Assembly: GCF_900148515.1 (NCBI RefSeq)
Contig: NZ_FRXN01000009.1
Location: 1 to 38,907, forward strand
Reading direction: 5' to 3'
DNA: 38,907 bases
Origin: Algoriphagus zhangzhouensis
GTDB lineage: Bacteria; Bacteroidota; Bacteroidia; Cytophagales; Cyclobacteriaceae
Shown: positions 26,401-34,390 of the stretch, in pieces
How the letters are laid out: the number at the start of each line of letters is the position of its first letter
Position numbering within the stretch: position 1 is the stretch's first letter
Program-made: the position numbers and the translations under genes
Notes under the pieces: generated by a model
The model's database searches: none
What the model was told of the DNA's origin: nothing
What the model saw: the letters and a program-made list of their open reading frames with translations, nothing else

Positions 26401-26514
26401 GAATTCTCTAATCCCCAATAAGGATATCCCTATCGCTCCAAAAAGGAGGATTACCAAGGACATCACAATGGCCAATACTGGCCTGTTGATACTTAAACTG
26501 GAAAGACTCGCCAT
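23452..26514 (-). CDS. RND efflux pump, HAE1/AcrB-like inner-membrane transporter
   Basis: 1020 residues, normal for hydrophobe/amphiphile efflux RND proteins. It begins 'MASLSSLSINRPVLAIVMSL', the usual first membrane segment after a short cytoplasmic helix. Periplasmic porter domain sequences include 'GADLEAAANDVRDKVSGAQR'. The fourth membrane helix carries the proton-relay acidic pair in 'GIVLSIGLVVDDAIVVLENI', and the tenth carries the lysine in 'GIIMLIGLVTKNGILIVEFA'. It exports drugs, dyes or detergents using proton motive force, with the adaptor and TolC-like channel of the same operon. Substrate range cannot be read from the sequence. One base separates the adaptor stop from its ATG. 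Confidence 0.96.
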   Translation of the reverse strand: MASLSSLSINRPVLAIVMSLVILLFGAIGISLLGIREFPSVDPPIINVRTTYVGANADVIEAQITEPLEEAINGIQGIKSLTSSSNDGSSSITVEFDIGADLEAAANDVRDKVSGAQRNLPPDAEPPVVSKADADSQPIVFLNVKSDERSLLDLSDIAENIFKERLQTIPGVSRVQIWGEKEYAIRLRMDPLKMASYGVTPLDVLSKVQSENVELPSGRIEGETIELSVRTKSRLSTPNEFNQLIIKEDQNNIVRFQDVGRAELAALNERTVLKRDGVPMVGVVLVPLPGSNNIEIVDEFYRRLEYIKKDLPADVGLEIGFDSTKYIRSSISEVQETIITAFILVVAIIFLFLRDWRTTFIPVITIPISLIGVFFIMYMMDFSINVLTLLGIVLSIGLVVDDAIVVLENIYTRIEKGEKPLQAAQQGAEEIFFAVIATTVALAAVFLPVIFLTGTTGRLFREFGIVVAGSVIISSFVALTMTPMLSSRLLKRREKHNWFYNFTEPGFVWINDRYDRALSWFMNFRWVAFPIIGFMVFGIYWLFNQIPSELSPVEDRGEIRIQLSGPEGATFGYMDRVIDEMVADFKQTFPADEVTGLISVTSPGFGSSSTNSGFVRFILTDAENRSMTQHEYFTKINQKLKGYTSVRAFASEPQSIGDRRGGLPVQYVLQAPTLEKLKEVIPTFMERVGQSSTFIFADINLKFTKPELEIEIDREKARNIGVSVQEIARTLQLSYSGQRFAYFIMNGKQYQVVGEMQLEDRNEPVNLRMLYVRAENGQLVQLDNLVKVVEKSTPPQLYRFNRFVSATVSANLAEGFTIGDGLDEMDRIAAEVLDDSFATDVAGPSKEFRESSNSLIFAFLFALILIYLVLSAQFESFLDPLTIMFTVPLAIFGALLTLWAFNFTLNIFSQIGIIMLIGLVTKNGILIVEFANQRKASGMDVKEAIYGAAVARFRPILMTSLSTILGILPIALALGAGAESRVPMGAAVIGGLAFATILTLFVIPAIYTYLTSKEGRLARI

Positions 26515-26515
26515 C

Positions 26516-27598
26516 TTAATTGATTTGTGTTGGATTCAAAGGCATTCCTTGACGGACTTGCAACACTCCAGTAGCCAGGACCAACTCTCCTTCCTCAAGC
26601 CCGCTAAGAATCTGAACATGAGTGTCAGTTCTTGTACCAATTTCGACTGTTTTAGCTTGAGCTTTGTTATCTGGGCCTACTACATATACTTTATACCCCT
26701 GCAGTTCTGGAATAATTGACTCTGCAGGTACCATTAACGCATCTTCTGTTACGTCTAATACAAATCGAATTCTCACGTACATTCCAGGCAAAAATCTACC
26801 TTCTTTATTTGGACTCTGAGCTCTTAATTTCAATGTTCTTGTTGCCGCATCAATTTGCGGTTCGAAAGCATATACTGTCCCTTGAACTTCCTGAGGGCTA
26901 GATTCATTTGTGAAATAAATCGGAGCTCCGATAGTTACCTGATTTGCATATCGCTCAGGAATGGAGAACTCAATTTTTATCGGATCGATATTTACTATAC
27001 TTGCAATTATGTCTGAGGTACCAATTACACTTCCTTCGGAAACTAAGCGAAGACCTAATTTTCCGTTGAATGGTGCTCTAATTACTCGCTTTTCCAACTG
27101 AGCTTCTACCAATTTCAAATCGGACAAAGTAGTATTGTATTGATTCAAAGCAATGTCATATTCTTCCTGGCTGATTGCCTCTCTAGCCAACAATTGCTTT
27201 TGTCTATTCTCTTGAGTTTCGAAAAGTTTCTGAGTGTATTGCAATCTTTGATATTGAGCCTGAAGCTCATCATCATCAAGGTATAACAATGGAGTACCTT
27301 TGCTTACATATTGACCTTCTTTGAAAGCAATTCTTGTCACTAATCCAGAAACCTCAGGGCGAATATTCACGGATTCATTTGGCAAAATAGTACCTGTGAC
27401 TTGCAATTGGTTTCTTAGGGTTTCTTGTTGAAGTTTTACCACACTAACTGGCAAATCTTGAGGAGCACCAGGTCCTGCTCCTGAAGAGGTCACAGAGTTT
27501 TCATTCGAATTTCTATTATCCAGTCTTGGATATAAAAAAGCGACGATCACTAAAACGATGATGGCAACGATCACTATGACCTTAGTCTGTTTTTTCAT
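26516..27598 (-). CDS. RND periplasmic adaptor (membrane fusion protein)
   Basis: 360 residues. An N-terminal membrane anchor (about 7-24, 'VIVIVAIIVLVIVAFLYPRL') has no cysteine for lipidation. The lipoyl/barrel-sandwich halves flank a short alpha-hairpin: 'VNIRPEVSGLVTRIAFKEGQ' (about 85-105), coiled coil about 110-165, then 'VIRAPFNGKLGLRLVSEGSV'. A beta-barrel ('IDPIKIEFSIPERYANQV') and membrane-proximal domain follow. It bridges pump and channel in the periplasm. First gene of the three-gene operon. The 230 bases upstream (27599-27828) show no clear TAnnTTTG promoter and no obvious operator. Confidence 0.94.
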   Translation of the reverse strand: MKKQTKVIVIVAIIVLVIVAFLYPRLDNRNSNENSVTSSGAGPGAPQDLPVSVVKLQQETLRNQLQVTGTILPNESVNIRPEVSGLVTRIAFKEGQYVSKGTPLLYLDDDELQAQYQRLQYTQKLFETQENRQKQLLAREAISQEEYDIALNQYNTTLSDLKLVEAQLEKRVIRAPFNGKLGLRLVSEGSVIGTSDIIASIVNIDPIKIEFSIPERYANQVTIGAPIYFTNESSPQEVQGTVYAFEPQIDAATRTLKLRAQSPNKEGRFLPGMYVRIRFVLDVTEDALMVPAESIIPELQGYKVYVVGPDNKAQAKTVEIGTRTDTHVQILSGLEEGELVLATGVLQVRQGMPLNPTQIN

Positions 27599-27828
27599 GT
27601 AGAAAAGAGCTGATTTGTATTTGGTTTAGCTAGAATATGAAAGCCTGAAAAAGCCTATTTGTTTTCAAAAAAATTCAAAAATTGTGATTCACAATATTCG
27701 AATTATGCAATTTCAATTATCCATAATCTGTCAGATATCGAAATTACAGAACCTTTCCTAGGAAAAATTTATAAAAGATACTGGAGGCAAATGAGCTCAA
27801 TCAATGGAAAAATAGAGGGATGCTATTT

Positions 27829-28884
27829 TTAAAAATTCCATCCTAATGTACTTTGAATTACATAATCTAGTGGAGTTGCACCAGTGGTAGGCTTACTATC
27901 ATAATTGAATGAAGATCCTATTTTAACAAAAAAATCTTTGTAGAAATCGTATTTCAGATCAATCCGGAAATCAGATCGAATTCTATCTTTTTCCGAAAAA
28001 CTTTCATAAAAAATCATATTAAAAAGTATATCAAAACCTTCAACATCATAGAATGAAAGACTGGTGCTCAGAACACCTTCCAAAGAAGAATTTGGGGGAA
28101 GCTCATTCATAAATTCCTCATTATTAAAGTTAAGACCAGTCTGAACCATCCACATTGATTTTGATTGATTAATCAAGAATTTTCCGAATCCAACCTTAGA
28201 ATCTATTCTTAGCTCCAGCAATTGCTGATTGTTTTTTAAAAAATTAACCCAAGCCATAACATACCACTCTTTAGGCAAATAGATCAAACCAGTAATTCCA
28301 CTATCAAATCTTTCAATTGGGTTAGCTTGCTCCTGCCGGGATTGAATAAAATTCATTGTTCCAAATAGTGCCCATGAGTTTGCATTATAAGTGGCAAATC
28401 CTCGAAAAGAATATTGTCTCAATTTATTTGACCGTGCCAAGTTGAACCCCAAACTTATTTCCCCACTCATTCTACTGATAAAATCTTGGCTTATTTCATA
28501 AAATTGAAGAACCTCATTCGGTTTTAAGTGCAAGGTATCACCCTTGGATAGGTTCATTTTATTGGATTGCCTTTTGCTTGGATTTGAGATTAAGATATCC
28601 AATTCATCATTTTCAAATCTCAAAAAATCAGCCTCGTAGTGTTCTCCCGAATTAGTTGAAAGTAAAAATTTTTGATTTGTGACCATTTTTGAAATCAAAT
28701 CCCACTTTACTTTGATATTATTCTCAGAAAATGGTACATCAATATTCAAATCCCCCCTTTCCATAGATTTGATTTTACCTATCAGAATTGTCCCATCCAT
28801 CAAAAACAAAGAATCGCTGGCGATTTGGGCCATTCCATCAAAGATGAAAAAAAACCAAAAAGCCAACGATGCTATATATTTCAT
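27829..28884 (-). CDS. DUF481-family outer-membrane protein (paralogue B)
   Basis: 351 residues from ATG at 28884, which gives a clean signal peptide ('MKYIASLAFWFFFIFDGMAQ'); an in-frame TTG at 28902 would add six residues before it. An N-terminal part ('DGTILIGKIKSMERGDLNID') is shaped like the small beta domain of these proteins, and a C-terminal beta-barrel ends in 'YVIQSTLGWNF' with the terminal Phe typical of outer-membrane insertion. DUF481 (YdiY-like) proteins have unknown function, sometimes salt-induced. It is clearly a duplicate of the next gene upstream (GxIKSMxRG, DYxxQxTxGW). 20 bases separate the two, so one transcript is likely. Confidence 0.8.
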   Translation of the reverse strand: MKYIASLAFWFFFIFDGMAQIASDSLFLMDGTILIGKIKSMERGDLNIDVPFSENNIKVKWDLISKMVTNQKFLLSTNSGEHYEADFLRFENDELDILISNPSKRQSNKMNLSKGDTLHLKPNEVLQFYEISQDFISRMSGEISLGFNLARSNKLRQYSFRGFATYNANSWALFGTMNFIQSRQEQANPIERFDSGITGLIYLPKEWYVMAWVNFLKNNQQLLELRIDSKVGFGKFLINQSKSMWMVQTGLNFNNEEFMNELPPNSSLEGVLSTSLSFYDVEGFDILFNMIFYESFSEKDRIRSDFRIDLKYDFYKDFFVKIGSSFNYDSKPTTGATPLDYVIQSTLGWNF

Positions 28885-28904
28885 TTGACCAGACTTGATC
28901 AATA

Positions 28905-29972
28905 TTACAAACTCCAGCCTACCGTCGTTTGGAAAATGTAATCCAGGGTAGTTGCTCCCGATACTGGTTGGTTATCGTAGTTGAGTGTCGTACCCAAATT
29001 CACATAGAAATCAGATAGGAATTCATATTTGACATCAAATTTAAAGTCAGTTCTAAATCGACCCTTCTCTGTTAAGCTTGGATAAGCAGTCACATTGGTC
29101 AAAAGTGTCAAATCTCCAATATCATACAAACTCAATTCCGTACCAATAAATGCTTCCCCAGAGCGTCGGTTTGGACTATCATCAAAATATTGTTCGTTGT
29201 TTAAGTTAGCACCAACTTGGAAACCAAAATAGGACTTATTGGTATGGACAACATATTTACCAATACCTGCTTTATTACCTACTCGAGACTTGATCAACTG
29301 CTCTGTATTGGATAGGAAAGTCAAATCATAGATTAGGAAGAAATCCCTTGGCAAAAAATAAGTAAAGGAAAAGTTCGCATCAGTACGCTTGGTAGGATCC
29401 ACCTCGTCCTGATTAGAGCGAAGACTATTAAAAGAAGCATTCATTTTCCATCTATCTGCCAAATACCCCAAGGCACTTCGCAGGTTAAAAGTCCTCAGAT
29501 TGTTTGCCTTGGTAAGGCTCCAACCCAAATCGATACTAGCTGATAGCCTACTCCAGAACCCTTCATCTAAAGCATTCAAATAAACCACATCATCTAACAA
29601 GACAATCAAGTTTTCGGTACCTTCTGTATCTTGGGAGATTTCCTTTTTTCTTAATCGAATCAATGCGTCAGGATCATAATAGTTGATCATGATAGTACTA
29701 TCAGAAACAGATCTGATTTTCCCATTATATCTCCTCCCATTGGCAAGAGTGATCAAATAATTGGTTTTGGATTTTATGGAAATAAGCTCTTCCCATTTGG
29801 CTTTAAAATCACTATCTGAATAATCGGTTTCGATAGTGATCACCCCACGATCCATACTTTTGATCTCTCCAACTACTACGTCATTATTCTTAAAAATCAA
29901 TGAATCTGTCTGTGCTTGAGAAATTCCAAAAAACGCGAAAAGAAAAATTAGTGAGAAGTATAACTTTTTCAT
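28905..29972 (-). CDS. DUF481-family outer-membrane protein (paralogue A)
   Basis: 355 residues with a signal peptide ('LYFSLIFLFAFFGISQAQ', about 4-21). The N-terminal region 'NDVVVGEIKSMDRGVITIET' and C-terminal barrel ending 'LDYIFQTTVGWSL' match the family and the neighbouring paralogue. Function unknown; an outer-membrane barrel is inferred from signal peptide, alternating strands and C-terminal pattern. It lies downstream of the TonB-dependent receptor on the same strand but is separated from it by a strong terminator, and only 38 bases remain for its own promoter; TATTTTTA around 29998-30005 is a near match to the -7 consensus. Confidence 0.82.
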   Translation of the reverse strand: MKKLYFSLIFLFAFFGISQAQTDSLIFKNNDVVVGEIKSMDRGVITIETDYSDSDFKAKWEELISIKSKTNYLITLANGRRYNGKIRSVSDSTIMINYYDPDALIRLRKKEISQDTEGTENLIVLLDDVVYLNALDEGFWSRLSASIDLGWSLTKANNLRTFNLRSALGYLADRWKMNASFNSLRSNQDEVDPTKRTDANFSFTYFLPRDFFLIYDLTFLSNTEQLIKSRVGNKAGIGKYVVHTNKSYFGFQVGANLNNEQYFDDSPNRRSGEAFIGTELSLYDIGDLTLLTNVTAYPSLTEKGRFRTDFKFDVKYEFLSDFYVNLGTTLNYDNQPVSGATTLDYIFQTTVGWSL

Positions 29973-30001
29973 ATTGCTTTGATAAGGATTGGTTTTGACT
30001 T

Positions 30002-30038
30002 AAAAATAAAAAAAGCGCCTCCAAATGAAGGCGCTTTT
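30002..30038 (-). terminator. Intrinsic terminator after TonB-dependent receptor
   Basis: Minus-strand stem AAAAGCGCCT/AGGCGCTTTT (30029-30038 with 30011-30020), 8-base loop, followed by a T-rich run. It separates the receptor from the DUF481 pair. Confidence 0.88.
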
Positions 30039-30059
30039 CTAAAAATTTTTATCCTAAAA

Positions 30060-33000
30060 TTAATTGAAGATATATCTGATACCTACTTGCATTCTCCAAG
30101 TATCGGAAAGAGAAGTAGAAGTTCTGAACGTTTCAGTTGGGAATTCTGATGTTCCTGATACTGTGTTCAATCTATAAACAGGCTCTCCAGAATCATTGTT
30201 TCCTCTGTAGTTAAGAAGTGTGCTTTGGTAAGCAAACTTTGGAACTCCCCAATCAGAGTTAAACATATTTCCAATATTTAAGATGTCAATAGACAACTGA
30301 AGCTTATTTTTATCATCAGATGTAAACAAAATATCTTGAGTAAATCGAAGGTCAAATCTATTAACCCAAGGTCTTACTGCTCCATTTCTTTCCGCAACAG
30401 ATCCTCTATTGTCACTCAAATATTTGTCCTGATCAATGTAAGCATCTAAAACACTTGCTTGTTCAGCAGCAGTAACAGTAGCTCCGTTTAATGTAAATTC
30501 TTCAAACTCTAATTCACTTGCATTATTTGGAATATACATTAGTCTGTTGGATGCATCTCCAAAATTACCTGAGTAAGTGTATGAGAATCTTCCAGCATCA
30601 GCTCCTTCGTAAAACAAAGTCACAGTAGAAGTTTTGGTTTCATAAGAGATTGATCCAATAACTCTATTTGGAATATCAAATCCAGCATAGCTCAACTGAG
30701 GGTTATTTCTGTCAGAAACCACAGTGCTTGGCCACAATGAAATCGCCTGAGATCCGTTAGCCGCATCCAAGTCTCTTGATCTTGATCTAGTATAAGCTAC
30801 CATCGCAGAGAATCCACTTTCAAATTGCTTTTGCAATTGCGCTGTCAAAGAGTAGTAATCAGCTTTTTCCTTTGCATTTGTCAAATAGAAAACGTTTCTG
30901 AAATCAGAATCATCAGAATAGTTGGATCCTTCCCAATAAGGTCTGGTATCAGGGCCACTAAGGTTTCCATCAGGAGATCTTAGAACTAGGTTTTCAGCAA
31001 TTGGTGTAGAAACATCCTTGGAATAAATAAATTCCAAAGTACCGATGATTCCGAATGGCAATACCTGATCCACTGCAACATTACTTCTCCAAACTTGAGG
31101 CAATTTGAAATCTTTGTCTGTTAAGTTTAACTCATTGGACAATGACTGACCTGGGTTTTCAGGGTTTCCGTAAGTTACATCAGGGTTGAATACATAGTTT
31201 GGACCTAAAGCTTCAACGACATCGTCACCTTCGTAACCCAATCCACCTCTTACTACTCCTGAACCATTAACCTGGTTAGACAACCATACGAAAGGAATTC
31301 TACCAGAGAAGATACCTGTACCACCTCTTACTTGAGTAGTTCTATCTCCTTTTGCATCCCAGTTGAAGCCTACTCTTGGAGACCAAAGAGGGTTTACTTT
31401 AGGGAATTGACTTACATCTGGAGTAATCGTACCATTAGAAGACTCAAAAGTTTTGTTAAGATCATCCAATAGTTCATTTGAAGGAATATCAATTGGATAG
31501 AATGGGAAATCAACTCTCAAACCACCAGTAACCTTCATTTTTTGGGTGATTTGGTACTCATCCTGAATATAGAATCCAATTTGACCAAATTTAGTCTGAT
31601 CAACAGGAGGTGTAGTGGAACCATCCAATGCATATCCTTTTGCAAAAGCCTCTGGATAAGCTCCAGTATTTTGATCAATAACTGTACTTACAAAATCATC
31701 ATATGAGTTGAATCTGTAGAATCCATTAAACACAGGGTTGAAAGCGTTTTTGAAAGTCATGTATTCAAAATTCACCCCTAATGTATAGGTATGCTTGCCT
31801 TTGTAAATTGAGAAATTGTCAGTGAAGTTAAAGATGTTGTTTTCCAACAAGTTACCTACAGTATATAATTCATTACCTAGGGAGAAATAATAAAGTAGGT
31901 TTCCAGAAGCGTCTGGTTCCATTACCTCAATGAATGGGAATGCTTGTCCACCAGGAATACCTCTTTTAGGATCGGTAATAGATGTATATCCAATGTTTAC
32001 CTGGTTAGACATATTAGCTCCTACTCGAGAGTTTACTTCAGCTACCCAAGACTGTACTTTTCTATCGTTAGTATAGTTGGCATTTCTAAAATTCATTGCC
32101 TCGATACCAGTACGACTTGTGTTTCTATATCTTGTAGATATATATCTTACAGAGTTACCATTTGTCGGTACATCAGTGAACGCTGTATAGTTATTGTATC
32201 GAAGGGAAACCTTATGGTTTTCATTTAAGTTGAAATCCAATCTGGCATTAAATCTCTCTTGCTCTGAAGCAAATGGGTAATTTTCATAAGGTCCAGTCTC
32301 ATAGCCATAGATAGACATCATTTGTTGTCTAACGTAATCTAGTTGAGAAGCAGGAACTCTTGAAACAGTCAAACCATCAGGCTCCAAACCTGGTCTTGAT
32401 GCAACTTTTGTAAAACTTGGTACAGCTTCAGTTTCTTTTTCGTAAGAAACAAAGAAGAACAATTTGTTTTTGATGATTGGACCTCCAAGTCGGAAACCAG
32501 CGATTTCATTTTTGGAATCACCTTTATTTAACCTAGTATCTCCAACTTTGTCACCGATCATCTGATCGTTTCTCAAATAGTAATATGCTGATCCAGAGAA
32601 TTCATTTGTACCAGACTTTGTAATCGCATTTACAGAAGCACCTGTAAATCCTGCCTGGCGAACGTCATATGGAGCAAGGTTTACCTGTACCTCTTCGATC
32701 GCATCCAAGGAAATTGGGTTGGAACCTGCAAATTGACCTGAACCTAAACCGAAGTTGTTGTTATAAATATTACCATCAATAGTGTAGTTATTAAATCTAC
32801 TAGAAGTACCAGCGAATGAAGTCCCGTTTGACTGAGGAGTCAATCGAGTAAAGTCATTGATATTTCTATTTACTGTTGGTAGCTTATTGATTGTCTGATT
32901 ATTCAAGTTTAGAGCAGCACCGGTTTTATCAGCATTCATAATAGCATCTTTGCTAGCTACTACTTCGACTGCTTCAAGCTCTAAACCATCGGAAAGAGTG

Positions 33001-33329
33001 ACATTGATTGTGTAATTTTGGCCAAGTCCTAAAACAATACTATCAAAAACTCTTTCTTCAAATCCAACAAAGGAAACGCGAACAGTATAAGGTCCACCTA
33101 CTCTCATGTTAGGTAATACAAATCGACCTTCTAAGTTACTTACTGCCCCATAACGGGTACCAGATGGCTCATGGGTTGCTACAATGTTAGCACCAGGCAA
33201 AGTCTCTCCGGAAGAATCCGAAACAGTTCCCTGAATACTGGCAGTTGTAACCCCCTGTGACATTACCCATCCCGTGCTAAAGACGAATAGGGCAATACTC
33301 AACAAGTTTTTAAGTAAATTTTGCCTCAT
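30060..33329 (-). CDS. Oar-like TonB-dependent outer-membrane receptor
   Basis: 1089 residues from ATG at 33329. A longer frame from 33377 adds 16 residues before 'MRQNLLKNLLSIALFVFSTG', which is an ordinary signal peptide, so the internal ATG is preferred. Order: signal peptide (1-25), carboxypeptidase-regulatory-like domain (about 29-120, 'IQGTVSDSSGETLPGANI'), plug (about 130-250, 'TIDGNIYNNNFGLGSGQF' and 'EVQVNLAPYDVRQAGFTGAS'), then a 22-strand-type barrel ending 'TWRMQVGIRYIFN'. The plug sequence and absence of a neighbouring SusD point to the Oar/OmpA-like subgroup rather than glycan SusC. Substrate unknown. A -7-like element lies at 33375-33382 and a strong terminator follows. Confidence 0.93.
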   Translation of the reverse strand: MRQNLLKNLLSIALFVFSTGWVMSQGVTTASIQGTVSDSSGETLPGANIVATHEPSGTRYGAVSNLEGRFVLPNMRVGGPYTVRVSFVGFEERVFDSIVLGLGQNYTINVTLSDGLELEAVEVVASKDAIMNADKTGAALNLNNQTINKLPTVNRNINDFTRLTPQSNGTSFAGTSSRFNNYTIDGNIYNNNFGLGSGQFAGSNPISLDAIEEVQVNLAPYDVRQAGFTGASVNAITKSGTNEFSGSAYYYLRNDQMIGDKVGDTRLNKGDSKNEIAGFRLGGPIIKNKLFFFVSYEKETEAVPSFTKVASRPGLEPDGLTVSRVPASQLDYVRQQMMSIYGYETGPYENYPFASEQERFNARLDFNLNENHKVSLRYNNYTAFTDVPTNGNSVRYISTRYRNTSRTGIEAMNFRNANYTNDRKVQSWVAEVNSRVGANMSNQVNIGYTSITDPKRGIPGGQAFPFIEVMEPDASGNLLYYFSLGNELYTVGNLLENNIFNFTDNFSIYKGKHTYTLGVNFEYMTFKNAFNPVFNGFYRFNSYDDFVSTVIDQNTGAYPEAFAKGYALDGSTTPPVDQTKFGQIGFYIQDEYQITQKMKVTGGLRVDFPFYPIDIPSNELLDDLNKTFESSNGTITPDVSQFPKVNPLWSPRVGFNWDAKGDRTTQVRGGTGIFSGRIPFVWLSNQVNGSGVVRGGLGYEGDDVVEALGPNYVFNPDVTYGNPENPGQSLSNELNLTDKDFKLPQVWRSNVAVDQVLPFGIIGTLEFIYSKDVSTPIAENLVLRSPDGNLSGPDTRPYWEGSNYSDDSDFRNVFYLTNAKEKADYYSLTAQLQKQFESGFSAMVAYTRSRSRDLDAANGSQAISLWPSTVVSDRNNPQLSYAGFDIPNRVIGSISYETKTSTVTLFYEGADAGRFSYTYSGNFGDASNRLMYIPNNASELEFEEFTLNGATVTAAEQASVLDAYIDQDKYLSDNRGSVAERNGAVRPWVNRFDLRFTQDILFTSDDKNKLQLSIDILNIGNMFNSDWGVPKFAYQSTLLNYRGNNDSGEPVYRLNTVSGTSEFPTETFRTSTSLSDTWRMQVGIRYIFN

Positions 33330-33374
33330 AATTTTTTGTTTTTGTAAAGTTGGTTTTGAAAATATTACTCGATG

Positions 33375-33382
33375 CAAATTTA
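33375..33382 (-). promoter_or_regulatory. -7 element of TonB-dependent receptor gene
   Basis: Minus-strand TAAATTTG matches TAnnTTTG exactly. The start would be near 33368, giving a leader of about 38 nt before the chosen ATG and excluding the longer frame that begins at 33377. No good -33 TTG is seen. Confidence 0.45.
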
Positions 33383-33642
33383 ATTTGGATCGGTAGGTTA
33401 TTGGGGTACTCTAGGTTAAATTTCCGACTGCTAATTTCACATTTATTAACATAAAAATAATACGAATTCCCTAATTATATTTTCTTTTGAAAGATAAAAA
33501 GCGACCTTGAAATCGAAAAAATTCTGTCTTTCAAACAAAAACAACGATTAAATTCTAAAAAACTATAACTACGCCTTTCTTTTTAACTGCGTTGTTTTCA
33601 AAATACAATTTGGTGAAAATACTAAAAAATTATTCATCGCCA
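33383..33642. other. Divergent AT-rich intergenic region with two inverted repeats
   Basis: Between the receptor and YhhN promoters. It holds TTTGAAAGA/TCTTTCAAA (33486-33494 and 33527-33535) and AAAACAACG/CGTTGTTTT (33538-33546 and 33590-33598). They could be operators or RNA hairpins. No ORF or RNA gene is seen. Confidence 0.45.
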
Positions 33643-33650
33643 TATATTTG
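33643..33650 (+). promoter_or_regulatory. -7 element of YhhN gene
   Basis: TATATTTG matches TAnnTTTG exactly. The predicted start near 33656 leaves about 20 nt before the TTG start at 33677, which supports that start. The only TTG upstream (33610-33612) is too far for a normal -33 box. Confidence 0.5.
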
Positions 33651-33676
33651 ACACTCAATCCCAAATTATCTCTGCT

Positions 33677-34363
33677 TTGAAAAACAAAAATATCATTTGG
33701 CTCTACATTTTTTTGTTTGCTTCCATCTTGCACCTATCATTCATATTGGAGGGGCTAGACACCTATAGATTCTATTCTAAACCTCTGATTTTATTGAGCT
33801 TAACCATTTACTTTTATCAAATCTCTAAACCTATTTCATGGACTCTACTCTCCAAAGCAACAATGGGCGCTTTGATATTTTCTTGGATAGGCGACATCCT
33901 ATTGATGTGGGAGAACCTGTTCGTATATGGATTGGGAGCCTTTCTGATGGCCCATATTTGCTATATTATCGCCTTCAAGATTGGTCAGAGAAACCCCGGA
34001 AAAATAGGTGATATTAATTTTGTAAAAACCTTTTTAAGGAACCTCCCGATTTACATCCTTGCAGCCTTTACTTATTATCTGATCAATCCTCATTTGGGCC
34101 CTTTGAAAATCCCTGTGATCATCTACATTATCGTCATCGTCAGTATGGCGACAACAGCCACAGAGAGATATGGAAAATGTAACCCAGAATCATTTTGGCA
34201 AGTTTTTATTGGAGCCGTATTTTTCCTAATCTCAGATAGTATGATCGCAATCAATAAGTTTTACCAGCCATTTGAGGAAGCAGGAATCATTATCATGGGA
34301 ACCTACTGCATTGCACAGCTCTTAATCGTCATGGGAATACGAGCCCATCTAATCAAACCATAA
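33677..34363 (+). CDS. YhhN-family membrane protein (lysoplasmalogenase-like)
   Basis: 228 residues with a TTG start. The next in-frame ATG is about 60 residues in and would remove the first two membrane helices, so TTG is chosen. Seven to eight hydrophobic segments are seen. Motifs 'YSKPLILLSLTIYFY', 'SWIGDILLMWE', 'MAHICYIIAF' and 'FFLISDSMIAINKF' contain the conserved Lys-Pro, Asp and Ser-Asp residues of the TMEM86/YhhN family. Characterised eukaryotic members hydrolyse the vinyl-ether bond of lysoplasmalogens; the bacterial role is not settled. It faces aspS across a shared terminator. Confidence 0.85.
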   Translation: MKNKNIIWLYIFLFASILHLSFILEGLDTYRFYSKPLILLSLTIYFYQISKPISWTLLSKATMGALIFSWIGDILLMWENLFVYGLGAFLMAHICYIIAFKIGQRNPGKIGDINFVKTFLRNLPIYILAAFTYYLINPHLGPLKIPVIIYIIVIVSMATTATERYGKCNPESFWQVFIGAVFFLISDSMIAINKFYQPFEEAGIIIMGTYCIAQLLIVMGIRAHLIKP

Positions 34364-34365
34364 AA

Positions 34366-34387
34366 AAAGCTGCCCGAAGGCAGCTTT
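34366..34387. terminator. Bidirectional terminator between YhhN gene and aspS
   Basis: Stem AAAGCTGCC/GGCAGCTTT (9 bp) with loop CGAA lies between the two convergent stops. A T-run exists on the minus strand (complement of 34362-34368); the plus side is T-rich but interrupted. Confidence 0.85.
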
Positions 34388-34390
34388 CAT

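Noticed and set aside
27808..27830. Possible terminator for the DUF481 pair (AAAAATAG / CTATTTTT)
   Set aside because: The stem is only A/T plus one G-C pair and there is no T-run after it on the minus strand.
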